This document shows, piece after piece, positions 1 through 7,987 of a stretch of 64,000 nucleotides of DNA (the first letter of the stretch is position 1; each line of letters starts with the position of its first letter). Position numbers and translations under genes: made by a program. The stretch covers positions 37,812 through 101,811 of the forward strand of contig JAIPEL010000002.1 of assembly GCA_021737185.1 (NCBI GenBank). Direction: 5' to 3'. The DNA is from Desulfobacterales bacterium. Its GTDB lineage: Bacteria > Desulfobacterota > Desulfobacteria > Desulfobacterales > CAFBRK01. The notes under the pieces were generated by a model. It had not been told where the DNA came from. It saw nothing but the letters and a program-made list of their open reading frames with translations, and searched no databases.

Positions 1-1254
1 CATTTCTGCCTGTTCAACCTGAACTACATTGCCACCACCAGAACCGTGGATGCCGAGAAAAAGAAAACCACGCCTCCCGGGGCTTTGGTCCTGACGCCGT
101 TTGATGAAACCCTGGGCGTCACCATCACCCGGGCAAAGGATGAAAAGCGGTATCAACTGGACAGAAATTTTTATACCGTCGATGAAGTGGTCTTCGATAT
201 CCACAACCGGTTTGCGCTCCGGCCGTTTGAATCCCTGCACTTTGATTTCGGCGAAGTAACGGTTGCCGACCGGTATCCGGCCGAGGAAGATATCAAAACC
301 GTCATCCGAAAAGCCATGGAAGCGGCGGCAATAACCGGCAACCGGCTTTCCCTGGACAACAAAAAACAGATCGACAACTATTTTAACCAGTTTCTGCCGC
401 CGGGCACCAAGAAGCGAGTTTTTGAAAATATCGAAGGGGACCTGACGCCCACGCCCACCGCTAACATGGATCAGCACAGCTTGCGCCTGAGTGAACTGGA
501 CAAGGAAGCTGCGGCTTTTCTGAGTGAAGACTATGAGAAGGAGCTTTCCGATGACAACAAGACCGTGCTGGAATTTTTGAGCCAATGGCGCGGCGCCCAA
601 AAAGCGGACAAGCAACTTTTGCTTCCCATGTTCGAAGCCGATCCTTTTGTGACGGCCCATTCGGATATTATTCGCTCCTTGGTCGAAAACGACACCCGTT
701 CGCCTTATGCGGTCAACACCTCCAGGCTGAAAAACCCCCAATCCATCATTCTGGTGACCCATCATCCGGAAAGGGAGTTCGTTTTTCGGCTGATCGATCA
801 CGCGGATTATATCGACTCTTGGATAAAATCCCCGGACAAGGGCTTTTACAGCATCAATTATGAATTCTGGCGGAGCGGCAAAGACAGGACCCGCCGGGGA
901 TTTAATCCGGATTTTTTCATAAAATTAGATCTGGACAATTACATGGCAACACTGGGCGCCCAGGGACAAAACAATCACATCGAAGCGCTGAGAACACTTC
1001 AGGACGAGGGCGTCGAATACCTGCTCCGGGTGGTGGAAATCAAATCGGATGAAGACGATGACGAAGCCACCCCGGCCAAGGCCGAATATGCCGAAGCGCA
1101 TTTTGAAAAACTGAACCAAAAATTAAGAGCGGTAAATATCGCCGACATTCCCAAAGAACACCGGCCGGACGCCCGGCAGCATTACACTTTCGATCTTCTC
1201 GCGCCGGCTCTTTACGACCAGTGGTTTTCAAGTTTGAGGAAGGGGAGATTATAG
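1..1254 (+). CDS. Type III restriction enzyme Res subunit, C-terminal part (cut by window edge)
   Basis: The frame is open from base 1, so the gene begins outside the window; the first in-frame GTG at 46 is not its start. About 417 residues are visible. Near the end there is FNPDFF followed some 45 residues later by VEIKSD, which fits the PD-(D/E)xK nuclease core found at the C-terminus of type III Res subunits. No helicase motif is visible, as expected for the C-terminal third. In the family this ATP-dependent subunit cuts DNA together with a Mod methylase. The next gene starts one base after the stop but looks unrelated. The family assignment is inference from the nuclease motif and general likeness. 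Confidence 0.65.
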   Translation, partial: HFCLFNLNYIATTRTVDAEKKKTTPPGALVLTPFDETLGVTITRAKDEKRYQLDRNFYTVDEVVFDIHNRFALRPFESLHFDFGEVTVADRYPAEEDIKTVIRKAMEAAAITGNRLSLDNKKQIDNYFNQFLPPGTKKRVFENIEGDLTPTPTANMDQHSLRLSELDKEAAAFLSEDYEKELSDDNKTVLEFLSQWRGAQKADKQLLLPMFEADPFVTAHSDIIRSLVENDTRSPYAVNTSRLKNPQSIILVTHHPEREFVFRLIDHADYIDSWIKSPDKGFYSINYEFWRSGKDRTRRGFNPDFFIKLDLDNYMATLGAQGQNNHIEALRTLQDEGVEYLLRVVEIKSDEDDDEATPAKAEYAEAHFEKLNQKLRAVNIADIPKEHRPDARQHYTFDLLAPALYDQWFSSLRKGRL

Positions 1255-1255
1255 A

Positions 1256-1756
1256 GTGAAATCCTGTCTTCATCTGCTCATCAGGGCGATGCGAAGTGCT
1301 GCAATGCTTGCCTTGGCTGGACTCGTTCTCTGCGGCACCTGTTTTTCCCAAACCCGGCAGGAGCACGTGCATCACAAGGCCCATACCGTGATGCCCTTCG
1401 ACATTTCAAAGGCCGTTCACATCTTTAAAATGACGGAATCCGGCGGTATACAGCGGGTCGTGGCCAAAGATCCCGGCGACACCGATCAGGTAAGGCTCAT
1501 TCGCCGGCACCTGAGGCAGGAGGCGGAGAAGTTCCGGCGCGGCGATTTTTCGGATCCGGTAAAACTTCACGGGGCCGACATGCCGGGCCTTCGCGAGCTT
1601 CAAGCCGGAGCGTCCCGCATCCTGATCTCCTATACGGATGTCCCCGCCGGGGCCGAGATCCGGTTCGACACATCCGACATCTGCCTCATCACAGCCGTGC
1701 ACCGGTGGTTCGGTGCACAGCTCTCCGAACACGGGGCCGACGCCGTATCGGAATGA
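1256..1756 (+). CDS. Small exported protein of a family often labelled 'aspartate carbamoyltransferase'
   Basis: 166 residues from a GTG directly after the preceding stop. A hydrophobic N-terminal segment ending near CGTCFSQ looks like a signal peptide; an ATG at 1289 would also keep it. The rest carries the pattern I recall for this family: HTVMPFD, then RLIRRHL, then FRRGDFSDP, then HGADMPGL, then [14 protein letters not shown]. Databases often name such proteins aspartate carbamoyltransferase, but the length and an export signal do not fit that enzyme, so I make no functional claim. It is followed by gene scraps, so it may be the last intact gene of a degraded neighbourhood. Confidence 0.6.
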   Translation: MKSCLHLLIRAMRSAAMLALAGLVLCGTCFSQTRQEHVHHKAHTVMPFDISKAVHIFKMTESGGIQRVVAKDPGDTDQVRLIRRHLRQEAEKFRRGDFSDPVKLHGADMPGLRELQAGASRILISYTDVPAGAEIRFDTSDICLITAVHRWFGAQLSEHGADAVSE

Positions 1757-1757
1757 G

Positions 1758-1877
1758 TATTTCGGCGCGGCAGTCCTGGTTCTTTACGGGGTGATTCCGA
1801 CCCTGCAGCCGGTTCACTTCGGGCGGGTCTATGCGGCCTACGGCGGGGTGTTCGCGTGGCTGAATTTACCGATATAG
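1758..1877 (+). pseudogene. Fragment of a YnfA/UPF0060 membrane protein gene
   Basis: One frame encodes about 39 residues including [20 protein letters not shown], which is the characteristic second half of the small YnfA (UPF0060) four-helix membrane protein. There is no start codon in frame and the protein ends after [11 protein letters not shown], where the intact family continues for another 30 or so residues. It is therefore an internal scrap of a roughly 108-residue gene. It begins right after the preceding gene's stop and runs directly into a scrap of another gene. Confidence 0.6.
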
Positions 1878-1931
1878 GACCACGTCATCCGCCACGCCAA
1901 GCAGCCGGTGATTGTCGTCAAGAGGTGCTGA
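1878..1931 (+). pseudogene. Last 17 codons of a universal stress protein gene
   Basis: The frame reads DHVIRHAKQPVIVVKRC and then stop. This matches the terminal beta-strand of UspA domains (vIRhakrPVLVV). Nothing upstream in the frame belongs to a Usp, because the YnfA scrap occupies it. It is a deletion remnant, not a gene. An intact usp lies at 11933, which differs in its C-terminus (IPVFLIPL), so this is not a duplicate of that gene's end. Confidence 0.5.
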
Positions 1932-2573
1932 AAAGATCGTTATACAGCGTTCAGCACTTGCTGTTCTGCTTGACAGCCGATCGATTCTGAAAATCTCCAG
2001 ACGGTGCAGGGCGCTTCCCGACCAGGACCGGCGGTCTGCAGATGACATGTTGGGGTATGGTGCTGCAGGAGTGCCAGAATAATGGTTGTCGACACTTCTG
2101 CGGTGGTTCTGGTTTTGCCGCGCACGTCAGCGATCCTCCCCTCCGCCATCTTTCCAACGGCATCGCAAGTGGCCCTTGACGACACATCGACCCGCAGGTC
2201 CATCAGGTCTTTTCTTTTTGGTCATATAATAAGGTCAGTGCCATACGCGACCTGAACCTACCCTGAAAAGTGCCTCAGTGGGCGGCTGGTCCGCGTCTAC
2301 GTGGAGATTCTCGCCTTCGACAATCCCGAGACGTCGCGCCTTCCCGCCACCTGCCTGCCAGCAGGCAGGTCGTCAGATAAGTTCCTGAGATGATAATAAC
2401 TTCCGGTTTTGCCGTCGTTCCATCAGTCATCCACGCTGGACAGCGGTAGGGCTGACTTCTTGATGTTTTTTAAAAGTATCGGTTGATATTAACTGTCACT
2501 AACAGTAACCTGATTGGCAATTACAGAATGGATGGGCAAAATGCGTTCACGGCCATGGAAAGGGGCCCTATCG
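1932..2573. other. Non-coding stretch, probably degraded
   Basis: I see no credible gene here. Short open frames exist on the minus strand but they lack family signatures and ribosome sites. The only clear structure is a short perfect palindrome near 2350. Given the gene scraps on both sides, this is probably decayed sequence. Confidence 0.4.
2350..2369. repeat. Perfect palindrome of the CCTGCCTGC type
   Basis: CCTGCCTGC, a two-base spacer CA, then GCAGGCAGG form a 9-bp inverted repeat. No T-run follows, so it is not a convincing terminator. It resembles short palindromes that are dispersed in many anaerobe genomes; no second copy was noticed in this window. Confidence 0.5.
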
Positions 2574-2762
2574 ATGGAAAAACCGAAAGATGTCCTCAAC
2601 ATAAACGAACTGGCCAGCTACCTGGATATTCCCAAATCGACGATTTACAAGCTGGTCCGGGAAAGAAAGATACCGGCCCAGAAAGTGGGGCGTCACTGGC
2701 GGTTTCACAAGGAAACCATCGATGCCTGGCTTGGAAACCGCACGGAGGCAGGAAAACCGTGA
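2574..2762 (+). CDS. Excisionase-like helix-turn-helix protein
   Basis: 62 residues starting at the ATG preceded by AAGGGG. It is a single small winged-HTH of the MerR/Xis (excisionase, binding-domain) type: INELASYLDIPKSTIYKLV, then the wing with GRHWRF and a final IDAWL helix. Proteins like this bind DNA and sit at the head of some type I restriction-modification and mobile loci. Its TGA overlaps a GTG that opens the next frame, and that one in turn overlaps rhuM, so this was once a translationally coupled operon. Confidence 0.7.
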   Translation: MEKPKDVLNINELASYLDIPKSTIYKLVRERKIPAQKVGRHWRFHKETIDAWLGNRTEAGKP

Positions 2763-2872
2763 ATCGCTATTTTTACAAGTACACGCCTCCCAGGCCGCTG
2801 GAGGAGATCGAAACCGACCTCAAGAAGATCGAAAAAGAGATTGCCGACATGCTCGCGGAGGTGACGGAATGA
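2759..2872 (+). CDS. 37-residue ORF, possibly the tail of a deleted hsdM
   Basis: A GTG overlaps the preceding stop (GTGA), and the ORF's own TGA overlaps the next ATG (ATGA). The peptide contains YFYKYTPPRPLEEIE and a charged helix. It could be the last residues of a type I methylase HsdM whose body has been lost, since hsdM normally stands between such an HTH gene and rhuM/hsdS. It could also be a genuine small linker protein. I cannot tell these apart from the sequence. Confidence 0.4.
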   Translation: MNRYFYKYTPPRPLEEIETDLKKIEKEIADMLAEVTE

Positions 2873-3836
2873 GTGAAGAGAACGGCCCTATACGCCCTCA
2901 GGGCGAAATCGTCCTTTACCAACCCCGGCAGGGCAGCGAACAGATCCGCGTCCTGCTCGAAGGCGAGACCGTCTGGCTGCCTCAAGCGATGATCGCCGAC
3001 CTATTCCAGACCACTGTTCCGAACGTAAACATCCACCTGAAAAACATTTACGAGGAGGGTGAGCTTGAGGGAGCGGCAACTATTAAGGAATACTTAATAG
3101 TTCGCCAGGAAGGTGCTCGGCGGGTGTCCCGTAAGGTTCTGCACTACAACCTCGATGCCATCCTATCCGTCGGCTACCGCGTGAAATCGCCCGTCGCTAC
3201 GCGCTTCCGCCAATGGGCCACCGCTCGCCTGCGCGAGTACCTCGTCAAGGGTTTCACGCTTAACGACGACCGCCTCAAGGGCACCGACAGCGTTACCGAC
3301 TACTTTGATGAACTGCTTGCCCGCATCCGCGAGATTCGTGCCAGCGAGGCCCGGGTTTACCAGCGGATTCGCGAGATTTTCGCCCTGGCCCGTGACTACC
3401 AGGAGGGTGAGAAAGAGACGCAGGTCTTCTTTGCCACCATGCAGAACAAGATGCACTACGCCGCCACCGGCATGACGGCTGCTGAAATTGTCCGCAGGCG
3501 CGCCGACGCGCCCAACGGCGGCAGGATATCCGCATGCAGGACTGGGAGGCGTTTCTCGACAAGTTCCTGCGGAACACCGAACTGCCTGTGCTGGCCAATG
3601 CCGGATCGGTCAGCCGCGACGTAGCTCTCGAATGGGCAGAGGGGCAGTACGACGCCTTTGCCGGGCGGCGGCGTCTGGAGGCGGAGACCGAGGCCGAAAC
3701 GCGGTACGTGGAAGACCTTCGAACCTCCGCCCGCGTCCTTGAGCAGGAGCGCAAGAAGAAGCCCCCGAAGCAAAAGCAGGCAAAGGCGAAGAAGAAAGGC
3801 CGCAAGGGCGGGCCGGGCAAAGGGGGCGGATCATGA
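2869..3836 (+). pseudogene. RhuM family gene with an internal deletion and frameshift
   Basis: The first frame gives the N-terminal two thirds of a RhuM (Fic/DOC-associated, type I restriction-associated) protein: VWLPQAMIADLF, HYNLDAILSVGYRV, FRQWATARLREYLVKGF, and up to TAAEIVRRRADAPN. Near 3515 the similarity jumps to another frame that encodes the C-terminal part beginning with RMQDWEAFLDKFL and ending in a lysine-rich tail. About 45 residues expected between RADA and MQDW are missing, so a deletion of roughly 130 bases removed the join and broke the frame. It is coupled by ATGA overlaps on both sides (2869 and 3833). Confidence 0.7.
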
Positions 3837-4294
3837 GAAGTCCTGCCGCCCGGTCAGGCAAGCGAGCAGCATACCCGGCCTACAAGCCCTCGGGGGTGGA
3901 TTGGGTTGGCGACATTCCCGAGCATTGGGAGGTTCATCGCCTTAAACACGTTGCGTCGGTCCAGTTCAGCAGCGTGGACAAGCATACCATTGAGGGCGAA
4001 GAACCCGTACGCCTATGCAATTACCTGGACGTGTATTACAACGACTTCATCAAAGAGGGCCTCGAATTCATGTCCGCGACCGCTACGCGGAGCGAGATCG
4101 CCAGATTCCAACTGCATCATGGAGATGTGCTCGTGACAAAAGACTCTGAGTCCTGGGACGATATCGCTGTTCCGGCGTATGTTGCAGAGGAACTCGATGG
4201 CGTCCTGTGCGGCTACCACCTGGCTCACATTCGTCCCGACCTGCGGAAGCTGATCGGCGAGTACCTGTTCCGAGCGTTCCGGTCCCGTGGAATC
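3833..4294 (+). pseudogene. Type I restriction specificity subunit HsdS, N-terminal stump
   Basis: About 154 residues of the first target-recognition domain are present: YPAYKPSGVDWVGDIPEHWEVHRLKHV is cut to the usual HsdS opening, and later residues include FQLHHGDVLVTKDSESWDDI and LIGEYLFRAFRSRGI. The similarity stops abruptly at 4294, whereas a complete HsdS has two recognition domains and about 400 residues. The reading frame then continues without a stop into a TunR-like sequence, so the deletion produced an in-frame chimera. The start overlaps the rhuM stop (ATGA). HsdS normally chooses the DNA target of a type I methylase or nuclease; this one cannot. Confidence 0.7.
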
Positions 4295-5333
4295 GTGTCT
4301 CTACTCCGCAAATTCCCGCCGAAACACACCGGTCAGGGCCGCATCGCTTCTCTTCCTGAAGAAGGACGACACCTGGATCCGATCCAACTCGACAGGCTGG
4401 AACGATCCTTTCGCAAGTGGGCCCAAGACTCGGTACGCACAGACGTGCGTCTGGCCCGGCGCCGCATCCTGCTCATTTTTTTGCTGATCCGCTATACAGG
4501 CGCCAAATTGAACGAGGTTCTTGCCTTGAATCCCTTCGAGGACATCGATGCGAATCGGGGGCTGGTCACTCTTCGCGGGTCAGATCCCGACAGGGCACCC
4601 GGACCGAGGCAGGTGTCAGATCTCCGAGCCCCTGTCCCGGGAAATTCAAGCTGCCCTTTCGGACCCCTCGTTCAGAGAGGCCATGGGCAACGGGCTGCGC
4701 GTCGATCCCGGCTTTGTTCGCCGAAAGTTTTACGAGCGCGCAGCGGCATGCGGCTTTCCAAAAGAGGCGGGTGGACCGGAGATGCTCCGCAAGGCGCGCG
4801 CCGTGGAGTTGATCCAAGGCAACATGCCCCTGCCGGCGGTGCAAAAGCTGCTGGGCCATTCGACGCCTAACTTGACGTCTTCCTATGTCTCTTTTTCCGA
4901 GGATGACATGCAGCAGGTGATCCGATTATTCATGGAAAGGGAGGCTTCTCAAAAAACCAGCGCCCGAAATTCGTTTTTCGGAAAAATCGAATCCATCCGG
5001 AAAGGGGACATTCAAACCCGGGTGGTGCTGACCACCATCGGCGGATATTCCATTACAACCGTCATCACCAACGACAGCTTAGAGCGGCTCGGACTGAAGC
5101 AAGGGCGACTGATTACGGCGGAAGTCAAGACGCCCTGGGTCATCCTGCACAGTGGACAGGATGAACCGCCATGCAGCGCTGAAAACAGATTCAAGGGGGT
5201 TGTCGAGCGTGTGCGCAAAGGCCGGGTCAATACGGAATGCACCGTCCGAATTGCCGACGGAACGGCAATTTGCGCCATTGTTTCAACGGAGGGCGCCGGG
5301 AGATTGAAGATGGATCGGGGAGATCGTGTCTGA
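4295..5333 (+). pseudogene. TunR-type tungstate/molybdate regulator (integrase-like plus MOP domains), frameshifted
   Basis: A GTG at 4295 opens with LPEEGRHLDPIQLDRLERSF, then RRRILLIFLLIRYTGAKLNEVLAL, which is a phage-integrase-like N-terminal half. Between about 4575 and 4620 the similarity moves to another frame, continuing with QISEPLSREIQAAL, KLLGHSTPNLTSSYV (integrase-type box), then two MOP-like repeats (FFGKIESIRKG..TRVVLTTIGG and RFKGVVERVRKGRVNTECTVRI). This is the layout of TunR, described in sulfate reducers as a tungstate-responsive repressor. The frameshift would inactivate it unless it is an assembly error. The 5' end is fused to the hsdS stump, so its own promoter may also be lost. 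Confidence 0.65.
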
Positions 5334-5340
5334 GCGTTGT

Positions 5341-5469
5341 TCAACTGCTTTGCCGTTGTTTTGCATGTCGATTGATCGTCGCGGCAAACGGTTGAGAAAT
5401 TTTATCATCGACCGCCGAGATGACGGCCAGACCGAGCCACAGGGCGGCGATGGTGAAGATATCTTCCAT
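5341..5469 (-). pseudogene. N-terminal stump of a cation/proton antiporter gene
   Basis: From the ATG at 5469, preceded by AAAGGAGAG, the peptide starts MEDIFTIAALWLGLAVISAV, which is the usual first helix of CPA2/KefB-type antiporters. After about 20 residues the likeness stops and an unrelated tail ends at 5341. This looks like a gene that kept its translation start but lost its body. It lies directly after a similarly deleted MFS gene on the same strand. Confidence 0.5.
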
Positions 5470-5525
5470 GAAGGCGCTCTCCTTTCCAGCTTTGTCTGGT
5501 GCGCGGTGAATAACCGTTGTCTGGT

Positions 5526-5978
5526 TTATCGGTCTTTCGCGGGAACCGTTGCCATCCACAGGGCGCCGGCCAGTCCCACTACCGCCGCATACCCGAATCC
5601 CCAGCCTGCGCCGATCGCTGTCCACAGCAGACCGACGGCCAGGCTGGACACGAGGTCTCCGATGCCGTTAACCACACCCAGCACACCGAAGGCGAAGAGC
5701 GCCTTGGCCACAGCGGTCAGGGCATAGCCGGCCACGGTCCAGGTTTTGCGGTGGCCGATCTTGTCGCTGTGAAATCCGGCCCCGAGTTTGACGAAGCTGG
5801 AAAATGCATCGGCGACACCTTCGATGGCTCCCAGTGATGCCGTGCTCGCGCCGATGGCGCGCATGAACTGGGGCAGCACCGCCGTGGCCATTTCATGGCA
5901 AATGTCGCCCAGCAGGCTGGCCAGACCGAAAGCAAAAACGTTTCGGTTGAGCCACCCGCCCCGCCCTTTTCCGGCCAT
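5526..5978 (-). pseudogene. MFS transporter with an in-frame internal deletion
   Basis: 150 residues. Residues 1-75 are the first two helices of a major facilitator: FAFGLASLLGDICHEMATAV, then GAIEGVADAFSSFVKLGAG and the motif-A-like SDKIGHRK. The sequence then jumps, around AKALFAFGVLGVVNGIGD, to the last two helices (SSLAVGLLWTAIGAG, YAAVVGLAGALWMATV). A normal member has about 400 residues and 12 helices, so roughly 250 residues are missing while the frame is kept. It could still be translated as a small membrane protein but cannot be a normal transporter. Confidence 0.6.
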
Positions 5979-6175
5979 GACCGGAACCTGCTCCGCTCCA
6001 AGGTCTTAAATGTGTCGTAAATATCCATTCTCACCTGCGGACTGCCATCCAACGGACAATGCCGCTTCGAACCGAAGCGGCTCGAGCATCAAGTTCGGAG
6101 CCGCAGCAGTGCGTCGGCAGAAAAACGCCGGCCAAGATTCTGAAGCCCTGCCAGAACTTCAGCCGCCGGGCGCGG

Positions 6176-7957
6176 CTACCCGGCCTCATCCGATTCATTT
6201 GCCGGGGATAAGCCGGACTTCAGCATGGCGATATCGGCCTTGGAGGCTTCCAAAGCTGCGATCCTGTTCGTTATGCGGTTTATTTCCGCCTCGACGCTTC
6301 CATCATGGGCCTGCCGGCGACGATGGGCCGCCTCCATGGCGCCCTGTGTGGCTGCGACGGTTTCTTCCAGGCGTTCCCGAACTTTGCGGGCAAACCCGGC
6401 AAAGGAGATGTTCAGGTTCTGGAGCATGGACCAGCGAATGTTTTCCACATTGCGCCGGACCAGCCCATCCATGCGCTGGTCCATGGATTTGAGCAGGGGA
6501 AGCGGATCGGTGTTCCAGGTGCTCAGCACCCAGTAGGGTTTGCGTTTGATTTCCAGGGGATCTTCCGGTGAAAGGGGCCTGTAGGCTACCTGAAACAAGT
6601 CCGCGGTGGTGCGGCGCAGTGTTTCCGTGAGCGTAAAAAGGCGCTGTTCATGCGGCCCAAGACACTCCAGCAAGCGCTCTTTGACGTTTTCGTTGAGCGC
6701 GACCCGCTGCTGCTCGAAAAAGTCTGGGATCGCATCGCTCCACGCCTGCTGTATGCCGGCTTTTGAAGATTGGCCGAAACGGTGCAAAACAGTACCGCGA
6801 TTCATGATTTCCTTTAGAAAACGTTCTGCCTCCCGGGCAAGATCGCGGGCCCGATCTTCCACAAAGGCTGCCACCCGTTTTTTGTCGCCGGCCAGAACAT
6901 CCTGGATCAGCCGCCGCTCGCCTTCCGCCTGCTTCAGGCTTTTTTCGAAAAGGGCGATTTTTTCTTCGAGCTTCTGTTGGGGCAGGGTGAGCGCCTGCAG
7001 GGCGATGCCGGCCTCCATCAGTGCGGCATCGATAATTTCCATTGCCCGGCCAAAGACGGCTTCGGTCAAAGCGTTGAATTTTTCCTTGGCGAGATAGTCG
7101 ACGAGAAAGGATTCGAGTTCTGCCATGCCGCTGGCCTTCCATCCTTCGGCGTCTGCTGCGGCCTTGGCTTCCAGTCCCAGCCGGGCCGATACACAAAAAA
7201 CGGGGAACCGGTTGTCTCGGTCGGCGTTTTCGGCCAAGACCTCCTTATAGAAGGAAAGGGCCTCCCTGAGTTCATCTTCATTCAGGTAATCGATTTTGTT
7301 CAAAACGAAAAACAGCTGAGGTACTTTTTCCTTCACCTTCCCCAGGAAGTCGAGTTCCACTTCGGTGATGGGCGGATCGGCCGAAATCAGAAACAGGGCC
7401 GCATCGCATTGCTGGAGGAAGTCTACCGTGGCCCTTGTGTTGTGCAAATGAGTGGAGCCGATGCCGGGGGTGTCGATCAATACGGTCCTGCCGGAAAGAA
7501 TGGGGGCCGGCAGTTGCACCGTGATCTCGGCGACCCCCAGCCTGTTTTCAGGGTTGCCTTTTTCCGTGACGAAGCCGGCCAGCCAGGCGTTTCTCTCGGC
7601 AGTCGAGGCGCCGGTAAATTCATCCTCCGGTCGGTCTCCCTGAAACCGGACGCTGATTTTGGGAGATTCGCCGTATTGAAGAAAGGTCGGTGCGGCGGTG
7701 AGGGGAACGACCCCCACGGGCAGAATCGGCTCCCCGGTCAAGGCGTTGAGCAGAGTGCTCTTGCCGCGCTTGAACTGGCCGAGGACCGCCAGGTGAAACC
7801 GGCCCTCGGAGTAGCGGGCGGACAGTTCCGTCAACTTTTTCCCGTAGGGGGTAAATTGCGGGCCGATTTGCAAGACCCTATCGGCTGCCTCTGTCAGAAG
7901 CGCCGCAAGCGGCAGAGAATTTTTGCCGGTCGTCGATGGCTTTTCTGCTCGTGTCAT
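6176..7957 (-). CDS. Bacterial dynamin-like GTPase
   Basis: 593 residues. The GTPase domain has a P-loop GQFKRGKST at residues 60-68, a switch threonine region after LPVGVVPLTAAPT, G3 DTPGIG near 170 and G4 NKID near 225. A long helical C-terminal half follows, as in dynamin-like proteins that act on membranes. An ideal ribosome site (GGAGGTACCA before ATG) lies only 30 bases after the antiporter stop, so the two are probably one transcript. That would put this GTPase under the fluoride riboswitch upstream. What membrane it serves is not visible from the sequence. Confidence 0.8.
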   Translation of the reverse strand: MTRAEKPSTTGKNSLPLAALLTEAADRVLQIGPQFTPYGKKLTELSARYSEGRFHLAVLGQFKRGKSTLLNALTGEPILPVGVVPLTAAPTFLQYGESPKISVRFQGDRPEDEFTGASTAERNAWLAGFVTEKGNPENRLGVAEITVQLPAPILSGRTVLIDTPGIGSTHLHNTRATVDFLQQCDAALFLISADPPITEVELDFLGKVKEKVPQLFFVLNKIDYLNEDELREALSFYKEVLAENADRDNRFPVFCVSARLGLEAKAAADAEGWKASGMAELESFLVDYLAKEKFNALTEAVFGRAMEIIDAALMEAGIALQALTLPQQKLEEKIALFEKSLKQAEGERRLIQDVLAGDKKRVAAFVEDRARDLAREAERFLKEIMNRGTVLHRFGQSSKAGIQQAWSDAIPDFFEQQRVALNENVKERLLECLGPHEQRLFTLTETLRRTTADLFQVAYRPLSPEDPLEIKRKPYWVLSTWNTDPLPLLKSMDQRMDGLVRRNVENIRWSMLQNLNISFAGFARKVRERLEETVAATQGAMEAAHRRRQAHDGSVEAEINRITNRIAALEASKADIAMLKSGLSPANESDEAG

Positions 7958-7987
7958 TGGTACCTCCTCGGGCGGTCGGGTATTGGC

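Noticed and set aside
4295..5333. Reading the integrase-like sequence as a phage integrase with an attachment site
   Set aside because: The C-terminal half is two MOP-like metal-oxyanion domains, which fits the TunR regulators and not a recombinase.
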